Origin: CAG-390 sp003523225
GTDB taxonomy: Bacteria; Bacillota; Clostridia; Oscillospirales; CAG-272
Direction of reading: 5' to 3'
Length of the DNA: 64,000 nt
Assembly: GCA_902461815.1 (NCBI GenBank)
Contig: CABPZE010000002.1
Span: 186,001 to 250,000 of the forward strand
In this document: positions 8,362-16,497 of the stretch, in pieces
Position numbering within the stretch: the stretch's first letter is position 1
Layout of the letters: each line of letters begins with the position of its first letter
Program-made: the position numbers and the translations under genes
The notes under the pieces: model-generated
What the model saw: the letters and a program-made list of their open reading frames with translations, nothing else
Database searches by the model: none
What the model was told of the DNA's origin: nothing

Positions 8362-9597
8362 TCAGTACTCCACAAACTCGGTATATCCGTCCTCGGAGAG
8401 TTTATTTTTCTGGAAATAGACGTTTTTCATGCGGGGTGTGACGAGAACTCTCGCGCCCTCGGCGCGAAGCTGCGCCGCGTCGGAGAGCATCGAAAGCATT
8501 TTCTCCTCCTCTATCCCTTTGGACGCCAGAAACGCGATACTGCGCTCAGCGGCAGGCGGCTCAAAGCCGCGGTCGGCAAGCGCCGCAACTATGCGCTCAA
8601 ATCCAAGAGAAAATCCACAGGCGGGCGTTTTCTGCCCTGAGAATTTGGCAAGCATCTCGTCGTACCTGCCTCCTCCGCCAACGGAATAGCCGTAGCCGTC
8701 CATGCTTATCTCAAAAATAGTCCCGGTGTAATACGACATTCCGCGCACCAGCGTGGGATCAAATTTCAGACGGCATCCGCCGGAGGTAGCCGCAGTTGCA
8801 CAGCGCATGATGCTCTCAAGCGAGGCGGCAATATCCGCACCGTTGCCGCACAGTCTTTGGGAAGCAAATTCCGCCACCGACACATCGCCGCAATTTTCGT
8901 ACAGGGAGATGTACTTATCAACCGACTCGGGGTCAAAGCCCTCTCCAAGCAGCTCGTTTTTGACGCCGTCAAGACCTATCTTGTCCATCTTGTCAAGCGT
9001 GATAAAGACCCTGTCGCAGTCCTCGGCGGCAAATCCGCAGAAGTCGGCGCATACCTTGAGTAGCCGGCGGTCGTTTATGCGGACTGTAAAATTATCAAAG
9101 CCCAGCTCACGGAGAACTCCGGTGGTAGCCGATATAAGGGTTATCTCCGCCATCTGCGACGCATCGCCCAGAATATCTATATCGCACTGTGTGAACTGGC
9201 GGAATCTGCCCTTCTGAGGGCGGTCGGCGCGCCAGACATTGCCTATCTGCATCGCCATAAAGGGCGTGGTCAGTTTTGCCTGATTGTTTGCGTAATATCT
9301 TGAAAGCGGCACGGTAAGGTCATAACGCAGACCGCTATCGCAAAGCTCGCCGTCGCCCGCGCCTGCCGCCTCGCTGAGCTTTTCGCCGCGTTTCATGATC
9401 TTGAAGATAAGTTTTTCGTTTTCTCCGCCGTTTTTTCCGGTCAGGTTTTCAATGTGTTCGACCGCCGGGGTTTCTATCATTGAAAAGCCACTTTTTTCAT
9501 ACGCGCGGATTATCACGCTCTTTACATATTCGCGCAGTCTCGTCTCGCGCGGAAGATAATCGTTCATTCCCTTAGTAGGAGTCTTTATGAGCTGCAT
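8362..9597 (-). CDS. hisS: histidyl-tRNA synthetase
   Basis: A class II aminoacyl-tRNA synthetase of 411 residues, normal in length. It charges tRNA-His in the cytoplasm. The N-terminal GMNDYLPRETRLREYVKSVI block, motif 2 (VWRADRPQKGRFRQFTQCD), the histidine-specific LVRGMSYYTGTIFE segment and motif 3 (CGFSLGFERI) are all visible, followed by a short C-terminal anticodon-binding domain. The upstream region has a strong promoter but no obvious T-box specifier structure was recognised. It appears monocistronic. Confidence 0.96.
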   Translation of the reverse strand: MQLIKTPTKGMNDYLPRETRLREYVKSVIIRAYEKSGFSMIETPAVEHIENLTGKNGGENEKLIFKIMKRGEKLSEAAGAGDGELCDSGLRYDLTVPLSRYYANNQAKLTTPFMAMQIGNVWRADRPQKGRFRQFTQCDIDILGDASQMAEITLISATTGVLRELGFDNFTVRINDRRLLKVCADFCGFAAEDCDRVFITLDKMDKIGLDGVKNELLGEGFDPESVDKYISLYENCGDVSVAEFASQRLCGNGADIAASLESIMRCATAATSGGCRLKFDPTLVRGMSYYTGTIFEISMDGYGYSVGGGGRYDEMLAKFSGQKTPACGFSLGFERIVAALADRGFEPPAAERSIAFLASKGIEEEKMLSMLSDAAQLRAEGARVLVTPRMKNVYFQKNKLSEDGYTEFVEY

Positions 9598-9638
9598 TTT
9601 ATATTAAAGCCTTTCTTTGCAATACATTTTGCTTTAAT

Positions 9639-9667
9639 ATTATACAATATTACAATATAAAAGTCAA
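9639..9667 (-). promoter_or_regulatory. promoter of hisS
   Basis: Minus-strand TTGACT (9662-9667) and TATAAT (9639-9644), 17-bp spacer. The short leader of about 35 nt leaves no room for a T-box riboswitch. Confidence 0.85.
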
Positions 9668-9711
9668 TGCCTATCACCCCTCGCCGCTCAAATGAGGATA
9701 AAAAACAAAAC

Positions 9712-11046
9712 TTATCCCTCCGACCTTTCCTCCATGACGCTCATATATGCCGGACGGATTATTTTATCCATGCATATCAGCTCCTCAATGCGGTGCGCGC
9801 TCCAACCGACTATTCTCGCAATGGCGAACATCGCAGTATAAAGCTCCTTCGGTATGCCCAGCATATCATAAACAAAGCCGCTGTAAAAGTCCACATTCGG
9901 GCTGACCCCCTTGTAAATATGGCGGTTCTTTGCGATAAGCTCGGGTGCAAGCTCCTCCACGTTTTTATACAGCTCCAGATCCTTCTCCCTGCCCTTCTCG
10001 GCGGCGAGCTTATTAACATATCCTTTGAAGACCCGCTCGCGCGGGTCTGACAGCGAATAAACTGCGTGTCCCATACCGTATATAAGTCCCTTGCGGTCAA
10101 AGGCTTCCTTATTGATTATTTTGGCCAGATAAGCCGCAAGCTCGTCCTTATCCGAATAATCGGAAACATGACTACGGATATCCTCCATCATTTCCATGAC
10201 CTTGATATTTGCTCCGCCGTGTTTAGGACCTTTGAGCGACGACATTGCCGCCGCCACGGTAGAATATGTGTCCGACCCCGATGAGGTGATTACACGTGTT
10301 GTGAAAGTAGAGTTGTTCCCGCCGCCGTGCTCCATATGCAGAATAAGCGCCGTATCAAGCACCTTTGCCTCGGTTGCGGTGTATTTCTGATCCGGGCGAA
10401 GCATCATGAGGAAATTTTCCGCAGTTGACAGCTTCGGGTCCGGACGGTGAATTATCATGCTGCCCATGTTATCGTAATAATTATAAGCATGATAGGCATA
10501 AACCGCAAGCAGTGGAAACTCGCTTATCATCTGAATACACTGCCGCAGCGAGTTGCTTACACTTGTGTCATTAGCCTTCTCGTCGTAAGATGCAAGCGTA
10601 AGAATGCTTCGCGTCATGGAATTCATAATATCTCCGCTTGGAGCCTTCATTATCACATCTCTTGTGAAATTAGTCGGAAGCGTTCTGCATTTTCCTATAA
10701 GCCGCCGGAATTCCCCCGCCGTTTTTTCGTCCGGCATTTCCCCCATCAGAAGCAGATACGCTACCTTCTCATATCCCAGCGCGTTCTCCCCGAGGCTGCC
10801 TAACAGATCTTCCACGCGATAGCCGCGATACCACAGCTGACCGTCGCATGAAACCTTCCTGCCGTCTCTGAATTCCGACGATACGATTTTTGATATATTG
10901 GTAAGACCGGCAAGAACACCGTTCCCGTTTTCGTCGCGCAATCCCTTTTTAACACCGTACTCCTCGTAAAGCCGCGGCGCAATGCTGTCATTTTTGCGGC
11001 ACACCTGCTCCATGTCCGCCGCGTAATCACCAAGCTTCAAAGACAT
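9712..11046 (-). CDS. gltA: citrate synthase
   Basis: A 444-residue citrate synthase, condensing acetyl-CoA and oxaloacetate. Active-site segments are visible: HMEHGGGNNSTFTTRV (catalytic His), GPKHGGANIKVM, GMGHAVYSLSDPR and VDFYSGFVYDMLGI with the catalytic Asp. The length and N-terminal extension of about 60 residues fit the longer type found in Clostridia. Its start codon overlaps the stop of the upstream MarR gene (TGATG), indicating translational coupling. No other citric-acid-cycle gene is nearby, so it probably feeds glutamate synthesis or an incomplete cycle. The symbol follows general usage; 2-methylcitrate synthase activity cannot be excluded. Confidence 0.93.
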   Translation of the reverse strand: MSLKLGDYAADMEQVCRKNDSIAPRLYEEYGVKKGLRDENGNGVLAGLTNISKIVSSEFRDGRKVSCDGQLWYRGYRVEDLLGSLGENALGYEKVAYLLLMGEMPDEKTAGEFRRLIGKCRTLPTNFTRDVIMKAPSGDIMNSMTRSILTLASYDEKANDTSVSNSLRQCIQMISEFPLLAVYAYHAYNYYDNMGSMIIHRPDPKLSTAENFLMMLRPDQKYTATEAKVLDTALILHMEHGGGNNSTFTTRVITSSGSDTYSTVAAAMSSLKGPKHGGANIKVMEMMEDIRSHVSDYSDKDELAAYLAKIINKEAFDRKGLIYGMGHAVYSLSDPRERVFKGYVNKLAAEKGREKDLELYKNVEELAPELIAKNRHIYKGVSPNVDFYSGFVYDMLGIPKELYTAMFAIARIVGWSAHRIEELICMDKIIRPAYMSVMEERSEG

Positions 11047-11525
11047 CAGTCATTTTCCCCTTTTTCACTTAATTCTCTGTCCATAACAATCTCAAGCTCC
11101 TCCATCAGGCTGAACAGGGCGACCAGCTTTTTCTCACCGAATTTTTCAATGACTCTGCTGTAGTAATTTTTAAGCACCGCCTCCTGACGCTCCACAAGTC
11201 CGGCTCCGGAAGCGGTAACGCTGACATAGGTTCCGTCGCTCCCGTTGCCGTCATGCCCCCATGATATCAATCCCTTATCGCGAAGCGCACCTATCATCGC
11301 TGAGGTTTTTGGAATTGACAGATGCAGCTCCTCTGCAATATCCTTAAGGTACGTCCTTTGAGCGCCGTCGCTCTTTTGTGATACAGAATTGAAAATACAG
11401 TGCAGAGCAACATATTCCGGCACTGATATATCCCTGAACAAGCCTGCCGCCTGTCCCTGCGTGAACATATATCTGTGATATGTTAGTTCGTTTGAAAGCT
11501 GGGCAAGTTCCTGATTATTGATCAT
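11046..11525 (-). CDS. MarR-family transcriptional regulator (second of pair)
   Basis: A 159-residue winged-helix protein. The recognition region is visible as LKDIAEELHLSIPKTSAMIGALRDKGLISW followed by a wing rich in Gly and Asp. An upstream in-frame start is possible, but the ATG at 11525 follows AAGGAGGAAACC and is clearly better. It overlaps the first MarR gene by 11 bp at its start, and its stop overlaps the citrate synthase start. All three genes therefore form one tightly coupled operon, with the regulators likely controlling it. The ligand is unknown. Confidence 0.85.
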   Translation of the reverse strand: MINNQELAQLSNELTYHRYMFTQGQAAGLFRDISVPEYVALHCIFNSVSQKSDGAQRTYLKDIAEELHLSIPKTSAMIGALRDKGLISWGHDGNGSDGTYVSVTASGAGLVERQEAVLKNYYSRVIEKFGEKKLVALFSLMEELEIVMDRELSEKGEND

Positions 11526-11976
11526 GGTTTCCTCCTTTTTTATAATTGTGATCGTCAAGGTATTCGTTGATGTTCCCTGTCATTCTCTGAATATAGTTTT
11601 TAAATGTATTCAACTCGTCATCGGAAAAACCACGGCAGATGACTGATACGAATTCATCCTGAGCGCGTTCGCCTGCACGGATTATTTCATTGCTTTTTTC
11701 GCAAAGTCCAAGATGTATGGTCCTTCTGTCGTGCCCCGCATAGCTTCCCGTGATATATCCGCGCTCCTCAAGGTCTCTTACCGAAGCCGAAACATGTGAC
11801 TTGGCGATTTTAAGTCTTTCGACTATATCCGTTGCTGTATCACTGCTCTTATTCCTGTAAAGAAAAAGCAGAACAAGCATTTCCGCATGCGTAATATTAT
11901 ATTTTTCGCATACCGAGCTGAAAAGCATTGACTGAAGCTCTCGGCTGGCATACATATTTTCAAATATCCTGTTCAT
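11515..11976 (-). CDS. MarR-family transcriptional regulator (first of pair)
   Basis: A 153-residue MarR protein with helix-turn-helix segment TDIVERLKIAKSHVSASVRDLEERGYI and a wing containing AGHDRRTIHLGL, a typical DRR wing motif. The ATG at 11976 follows GGAG at the correct spacing; a TTG at 11988 would overlap this ribosome-binding site. It is the first gene of the operon with a second MarR regulator and citrate synthase. A palindromic operator sits on top of the transcription start, which suggests autoregulation by one or both regulators. Confidence 0.88.
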   Translation of the reverse strand: MNRIFENMYASRELQSMLFSSVCEKYNITHAEMLVLLFLYRNKSSDTATDIVERLKIAKSHVSASVRDLEERGYITGSYAGHDRRTIHLGLCEKSNEIIRAGERAQDEFVSVICRGFSDDELNTFKNYIQRMTGNINEYLDDHNYKKGGNHDQ

Positions 11977-12000
11977 GTTATTCTCCAATAGTGCGTTTTG

Positions 12001-12019
12001 GAACTGTTCTTTTTTGAAC
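12001..12019. promoter_or_regulatory. candidate MarR operator (GAAC/GTTC palindromes)
   Basis: GAAC (12001-12004), GTTC (12006-12009) and GAAC (12016-12019) give two overlapping inverted repeats, one with a 1-base and one with a 6-base centre. They lie just downstream of the -10 box, where bound repressor would block RNA polymerase. Confidence 0.6.
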
Positions 12020-12025
12020 TATTAT

Positions 12026-12054
12026 ATTGTAGCATTAAACCGCGACACTGTCAA
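12026..12054 (-). promoter_or_regulatory. promoter of the MarR-MarR-citrate synthase operon
   Basis: Minus-strand TTGACA (12049-12054) and TACAAT (12026-12031), 17-bp spacer. Confidence 0.88.
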
Positions 12055-12121
12055 GCCTGCGTAAAAATATGTTACCGATATTTCATATTATTTTATAAAA
12101 TCAAAAAATATTCGATATGCC

Positions 12122-12149
12122 AAAAAGCCGCCGCAAACGGCAGCTTTTT
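12122..12149 (-). terminator. second terminator after the ribosomal operon
   Basis: AAAAAGC(C/T)GCCG stem with one G-T pair on the minus strand (12122-12149), flanked by A5 and T5 runs. It works in either direction and follows the terminator at 12186-12223. Confidence 0.65.
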
Positions 12150-12185
12150 GATATGCTTTGATCCCTATTCAATCGTGATCTATGC

Positions 12186-12223
12186 AAAAAAAATTGGGGG
12201 CTGTTGCCTTACGCAACAGCCCC
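12186..12223 (-). terminator. terminator of the S10-spc-alpha operon
   Basis: GGGGCTGTTGC stem with a 5-base loop and complementary arm (12197-12223), followed on the minus strand by a long T run (12186-12195). It is 40 bp past the rplQ stop. Confidence 0.9.
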
Positions 12224-12265
12224 GGCGGGATATTATTCCCTTATTTAACTTCAGTCAGTGCAGAC

Positions 12266-12712
12266 TTACTCAGCCTTGGCTTCTTCGGTCTTTTCTTCGA
12301 CCTTTTCCTCAGCCTTTTCAGCAGCCTTGGCGGCTTTCTTCTTGCTCTTCTCATCGGGTGCTTCAACACTCTTGGTCAGAGTGATGAGAGCCATCTCTGC
12401 GGCGTCACCGCGACGGGGACCAAGCTTGTAAATAGCGGTGTAACCGCCGTTTACGTCGGCAAAAAGAGGAGCGATCTGTGTGAACAGCTTGGTAACTACC
12501 TCTTCCTTGGTTATATAAGCAAGAGCGGCACGACGGCTTGCAAGTGTATTTTCTTTGCCGAGAGTAATCATCTTCTCAGCCATCGCGCGAACTTCCTTCG
12601 CGCGGGTGAGAGTTGTCTCGACCTTACCGTTCTCGAGCAGATAAGTCACAAGCCCGCGAAGCATCGCGTTTCTGTGAGCTGTGGGTCTGCCGAGCTTTCT
12701 GGTTCCGGGCAT
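12266..12712 (-). CDS. rplQ: 50S ribosomal protein L17
   Basis: Residues 1-118 are a normal L17, with the conserved start MPGTRKLGRPTAHRNAMLR and a TLTRAKEVRAMAEKMITLGK segment. Residues 119-148 are an extra Lys/Ala/Glu-rich tail with a repeating K-A-A-E-K pattern that would form a charged helix. It is the last gene of the ribosomal super-operon, 56 bp after rpoA and followed by two terminators. Confidence 0.96.
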   Translation of the reverse strand: MPGTRKLGRPTAHRNAMLRGLVTYLLENGKVETTLTRAKEVRAMAEKMITLGKENTLASRRAALAYITKEEVVTKLFTQIAPLFADVNGGYTAIYKLGPRRGDAAEMALITLTKSVEAPDEKSKKKAAKAAEKAEEKVEEKTEEAKAE

Positions 12713-12768
12713 CTTATGCTCCCTCCTTAAATGTTTCTTTTCGTTTCGCTGTTACCCGTTGCTCGGTC

Positions 12769-13746
12769 TTATTCCTCGTCCTTGCGCAAACCGAGGCCGA
12801 GCGACTGGAGCTTTTGGGTGACTTCTTCAAGCGATTTCTTACCGAGGTTGCGAACCTTTATCATTTCCTCCTCGGAGCGGCTGACAAGATCAGAAACCGT
12901 GTCGATTCCCGCGCGCTTCAGACAGTTGAAGCTGCGCACGGACAGGTCAAGATCCTCAATGGTCATCTCAAGAACCTTCTCTTTGGGGCTTTCGCCGCTA
13001 ATAACCATTATCTCAGCGTTCTTTGCTTCATCCGACAAATCCACAAACAAGTTGAGATGCTCGTTGAGAATCTTGGCGCCGAGTGAAATCGCTTCTTTTG
13101 CCGTTATCGTCCCATTTGTCAGGACTTCAAGCGTCAGCTTATCGTAGTCGGCGATGTTGCTTCCTACACGGGTGTTTTCCACTGTATAGCTGACATTGTA
13201 AACAGGTGTGTATATAGAATCGGTGTAGATAAGACCAAGCGGCGCCGTTACATTGGGTCCGTAGGCATCGGCATGGAGCAGCTTGTTGCGTTCCTGCGAC
13301 ACATAGCCGCGTCCGCACTCAAAGGTAAGCTCGGCAAACAGATGTCCACCCTCGGACAACGTTGCAAGGTGATGATCTGCATTAAGAATTTCAATATCCG
13401 AATCCTGTTTTATGTCGCCCGCAACTACTTCGCAGGGTCCCGTTACGTCAAGAATGACGGTCTTGGGAGCCGAAGTGTGAAGCTTTGCAACAATACCCTT
13501 GACATTGAGGACCAATTCAGTCATGTCCTCGGTCATGCCGGGAACAGTTGAGAATTCGTGAAGCACGCCGTCAACCTTGATAGATGTAACGGCAACTCCG
13601 GGAAGCGAGCTGAGCAGTACACGTCTGAGCGAGTTGCCCAGAGTGATGCCATAACCGCGCTCCAAAGGCTCGATCACGAATTTACCAGATCTTCCGTCCT
13701 CGTTAAGGTCTACTGTTGCAATATTGGGCTTTTCTATTTCAATCAT
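12769..13746 (-). CDS. rpoA: DNA-directed RNA polymerase alpha subunit
   Basis: A 325-residue alpha subunit. The N-terminal domain (1-230) holds the dimerisation motif YGITLGNSLRRVLLSSLPG. The C-terminal domain (about 245-318) holds the helix-hairpin-helix FNCLKRAGIDTVSDLVSRSEEEM and IRNLGKKSLEEV-like RNLGKKSLEEV used for activator and UP-element contacts. A TTG six codons upstream is possible, but GGAGG is nine bases before the ATG at 13746, and MIEIEKPNI is the family start. It is co-transcribed with rpsM, rpsK, rpsD and rplQ as the usual alpha operon. Confidence 0.97.
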   Translation of the reverse strand: MIEIEKPNIATVDLNEDGRSGKFVIEPLERGYGITLGNSLRRVLLSSLPGVAVTSIKVDGVLHEFSTVPGMTEDMTELVLNVKGIVAKLHTSAPKTVILDVTGPCEVVAGDIKQDSDIEILNADHHLATLSEGGHLFAELTFECGRGYVSQERNKLLHADAYGPNVTAPLGLIYTDSIYTPVYNVSYTVENTRVGSNIADYDKLTLEVLTNGTITAKEAISLGAKILNEHLNLFVDLSDEAKNAEIMVISGESPKEKVLEMTIEDLDLSVRSFNCLKRAGIDTVSDLVSRSEEEMIKVRNLGKKSLEEVTQKLQSLGLGLRKDEE

Positions 13747-13873
13747 TCCAAATATACCCTCCAACTATAAATTTCAGCTTGCGTTTTTAATGCTTGCGTA
13801 ATGGTTGATACCGAATAGTCTCCGCCGCCGGTGTCGGTTCCGGCATACCGGAGAAATTCTTCGGCAGCCGGTA

Positions 13874-14500
13874 TTACTTGGAATAGAGCTCGACGATAAG
13901 CTGCTCGTTGAAGCTCTGCTCGATGTCGTCTCTGGCAGGGAGCGCTACGACCTTGGCGGTGCAGTCGGTCTTGTTGACCTCAAGCCACTTGGGAGCGTTC
14001 TTGCTCTCCATCGACTCGATAAGCTGCTTTATTCTCTCGCTCTTGCGGCTGCTCTCAGCAACACTGATAACATCACCGACTCTGAGACGGTATGAGGGAA
14101 TATTGACTTTCTTGCCGTTGACAAGGATGTGGGCGTGAAGAACTATCTGACGGGTCTCCTTGCGGCTGTCGCCGATGCCCATTCTGTATACGGCGTTGTC
14201 AAGTCTACGTTCAAGAAGGATAAGCAGGTTTTCACCGGTCATGCCCTCAAGACGGTCAGCTTCCTGGAAGTAGTTGTTGAACTGCTTCTCGAGAAGACCG
14301 TAGTATCTCTTGACTTTCTGCTTCTCACGAAGCTGAACGCCATATTCTCTCTGTTTCTTTCTGGCGGCACCATGCTGACCGGGAGCAACAGGTCTGCGCT
14401 CAAATGCGCATTTATCGCTCAGGCAGCGATCGCCCTTAAGGTAGAGCTTGGCGCCTTCTCTGCGGCAGATCTTGCAGGCAGAGCCAATATATCTTGCCAT
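13874..14500 (-). CDS. rpsD: 30S ribosomal protein S4 (zinc-type)
   Basis: 208 residues. It is a primary 16S rRNA binder and an assembly initiator. The N-terminus carries C9, C12, C26 and C31, the zinc-binding (C+) form, followed by the S4 RNA-binding domain (RRLDNAVYRMG). A 127-bp gap separates it from rpoA. In Bacillus S4 represses its own mRNA, but no such site is identified here. Confidence 0.97.
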   Translation of the reverse strand: MARYIGSACKICRREGAKLYLKGDRCLSDKCAFERRPVAPGQHGAARKKQREYGVQLREKQKVKRYYGLLEKQFNNYFQEADRLEGMTGENLLILLERRLDNAVYRMGIGDSRKETRQIVLHAHILVNGKKVNIPSYRLRVGDVISVAESSRKSERIKQLIESMESKNAPKWLEVNKTDCTAKVVALPARDDIEQSFNEQLIVELYSK

Positions 14501-14530
14501 TCTCTGGTTCCTCCTATAATGTGTTTTTCA

Positions 14531-14932
14531 TCAAACGCGGCGGCGTTTGGGCGGACGGCATCCGTTGTGCGGAACAGGAGTGACGTCCTTGATCATGGTG
14601 ATCTGAAGACCGACGGTCTCAAGCGCACGGATCGCAGACTCACGTCCCGAGCCGGGACCTCTGACATACACCTCAACCGACTTAAGTCCATGCTCGATGG
14701 CAGCCTTTGCGGCAGTTTCGGAGGCAGACTGTGCGGCAAACGGAGTGGACTTTCTTGAGCCCTTGAAGCCAAGCTCTCCGGCAGATGCCCACGAAATAGC
14801 GTTGCCTTCCATATCGGTTATGGTGACGATGGTATTGTTGAAGGTCGCGCGGATGTGTACCTGACCGAACTGTATATTTTTACGTTCGCGGCGCTTTTTG
14901 ATGACCTTCTTAGCGGCAGAAACATTAGCCAT
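14531..14932 (-). CDS. rpsK: 30S ribosomal protein S11
   Basis: 133 residues. Conserved blocks FNNTIVTITDMEGN, SWASAGELGFKGSRKSTPFAAQ and the C-terminal DVTPVPHNGCRPPKRRRV identify S11, which lies on the 30S platform and contacts the mRNA/Shine-Dalgarno helix region. It sits 13 bp after rpsM. Confidence 0.97.
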   Translation of the reverse strand: MANVSAAKKVIKKRRERKNIQFGQVHIRATFNNTIVTITDMEGNAISWASAGELGFKGSRKSTPFAAQSASETAAKAAIEHGLKSVEVYVRGPGSGRESAIRALETVGLQITMIKDVTPVPHNGCRPPKRRRV

Positions 14933-14945
14933 TTCTTATGCTCCT

Positions 14946-15314
14946 TTACTTCTTCTTGTTCGCGATGGTCTTCGCCGGACCTTTGCGGGTTCTTGCATTG
15001 GTCTTGGTTCTCTGACCTCTGACCGGGAGACCTTTTCTGTGTCTGATACCGCGGTAGCAGTTGATTTCAACAAGACGCTTGATATTGAGAGCCACGTCAC
15101 GGCGGAGGTCACCCTCGACCACGTAGTTGTTCTCGATCTCATCACGCAGCTTGGCAATCTGCTCTTCGGTCAGATCCTTGGAACGGGTATCGGGATCGAT
15201 GCCAGTCTTCACAAGGATATCGTTGGCGCTCTTGCGTCCAATACCGTAAATGTAGGTAAGGGCGATCTCAACGCGCTTCTGATTAGGAATATCAACACCA
15301 GCTATACGAGCCAT
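14946..15314 (-). CDS. rpsM: 30S ribosomal protein S13
   Basis: 122 residues. It starts MARIAGVDIPNQKRVEIALT and has the RNA-binding YRGIRHRKGLPVRGQRT segment and a basic C-terminal tail ending in NKKK that reaches the P-site tRNA. It is the first large gene of the alpha section after rpmJ. Confidence 0.97.
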   Translation of the reverse strand: MARIAGVDIPNQKRVEIALTYIYGIGRKSANDILVKTGIDPDTRSKDLTEEQIAKLRDEIENNYVVEGDLRRDVALNIKRLVEINCYRGIRHRKGLPVRGQRTKTNARTRKGPAKTIANKKK

Positions 15315-15347
15315 TCTGTTTGATCCTTTCTTCTACTGTGTGTTTGC

Positions 15348-15461
15348 TCAACCCTGACGCTGTTTGTGCTTGGGGTTTTCGCATATGACCATTATCCGGC
15401 CATGTCTTTTGATGATCTTGCATTTTTCGCAGATCTTCTTAACGGATGGCTTTACTTTCAT
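15348..15461 (-). CDS. rpmJ: 50S ribosomal protein L36 (zinc-type)
   Basis: A 37-residue gene read directly from the sequence between infA and rpsM. The product starts MKVKPSVKKICEKCK and carries C11, C14, C27 and H33, the zinc ribbon of the C+ form of L36. Position and sequence match the invariant infA-rpmJ-rpsM order. The stop is TGA at 15348-15350. Confidence 0.95.
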   Translation of the reverse strand: MKVKPSVKKICEKCKIIKRHGRIMVICENPKHKQRQG

Positions 15462-15502
15462 TTATTTGACCATACCTTTCTGAATTTTTGCAGCGAACTC
15501 TA

Positions 15503-15721
15503 TCATTTCGCACGCCAGGTGATGCGTCCCTTGGTAAGGTCGTAGACCGAAACCTCAACGGTCACGTGGTCGCCGGGCAGGATCCTGATATAGTTCATTC
15601 TCAACTTTCCCGATATGTGTGCGGTCACTATATGACCGTTCGGGAGCTGCACCTTGAATACCGTATTCGGCAGTGCGTCAATAACGGTACCCTCAAACTC
15701 GATTACATCATCTTTAGGCAA
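15503..15721 (-). CDS. infA: translation initiation factor IF-1
   Basis: 72 residues, the standard length. It is a single OB-fold with the family segments FEGTVIDALPNTVFKVQLPNGH, YIRILPGDHVTVEVSVYDLTKGRI and a WRAK ending. It binds the 30S A site during initiation. Placed between map and rpmJ as usual. Confidence 0.97.
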   Translation of the reverse strand: MPKDDVIEFEGTVIDALPNTVFKVQLPNGHIVTAHISGKLRMNYIRILPGDHVTVEVSVYDLTKGRITWRAK

Positions 15722-15746
15722 GTTCTATTTCCTCCTAATTCATTAA

Positions 15747-16496
15747 TCAGACCGCCGTCATGATAACGGGACCGTCCGCGGTCAGTGCAACCGTGTTTTC
15801 GTAGTGCGCCGACAGTGTTCCGTCTGCGGTCTTTACCGTCCAGCCGTCACTCATGTCCCGCACCTCGGGACGCCCCATATTCACCATAGGTTCAATTGCC
15901 AGTGTCATGCCTGTGCAAAGCCTTACTCCGCGTCCGGCTGTCCCGAAATTCGGAACCTCCGGATCTTCGTGAAGCTCATGCCCCACACCGTGACCGATGT
16001 ATCTGCGGACGACTGAGAAGCCCTCCGCCTCAACACGGCTCTGGATCGCATGACCGATATCCCCAATGCGGTTCCCCTCGCGGAATTTCTCTACCCCGCA
16101 GAAGAAGCTGCTCTCGGTTGTTTCAATAAGCTTTTTTACATCCTCACTGACCCGACCGACCGGGATCGTGCGAGCCATGTCTCCGGTATATCCGTGATAG
16201 AAGGCTCCGACGTCTATCTTCACGATGTCCCCTTCAAAAAGAATTTTCTTTTTTGAGGGTATGCCGTGTATGACCTCGTCGTTGACACTGATACATGCGC
16301 TTCCGGGAAATCCGCCGTATCCGAGGAAGGTCGGCTTTGCACCGCGCTTCTCGATATATTGGCGGATGACCCGGTCGATATCCCATGTGCTGACGCCCTC
16401 GCGTATCATCTTTATCGCCTCCGCCATTGCCTCGGCGGTGATACGGCACGCGTCGCTCATCTCGGCTATCTGCTGTGTGTTTTTGATTGGAATCAT
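15747..16496 (-). CDS. map: methionine aminopeptidase, type I
   Basis: A 249-residue dimetal enzyme that removes initiator methionine co-translationally. Metal ligands can be placed in VKIDVGAFYHGYTGD (two Asp), GHGVGHELHEDP (His), LAIEPMVN (Glu) and the final AHYENTVALT (Glu). No N-terminal zinc-finger or SH3-binding extension is present. It starts one base after the adk stop, so the two are tightly coupled. Confidence 0.96.
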   Translation of the reverse strand: MIPIKNTQQIAEMSDACRITAEAMAEAIKMIREGVSTWDIDRVIRQYIEKRGAKPTFLGYGGFPGSACISVNDEVIHGIPSKKKILFEGDIVKIDVGAFYHGYTGDMARTIPVGRVSEDVKKLIETTESSFFCGVEKFREGNRIGDIGHAIQSRVEAEGFSVVRRYIGHGVGHELHEDPEVPNFGTAGRGVRLCTGMTLAIEPMVNMGRPEVRDMSDGWTVKTADGTLSAHYENTVALTADGPVIMTAV

Positions 16497-16497
16497 A

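Noticed and set aside
9598..9638. T-box riboswitch upstream of hisS
   Set aside because: The promoter lies only about 40 bp from the start codon, so there is no room for one.
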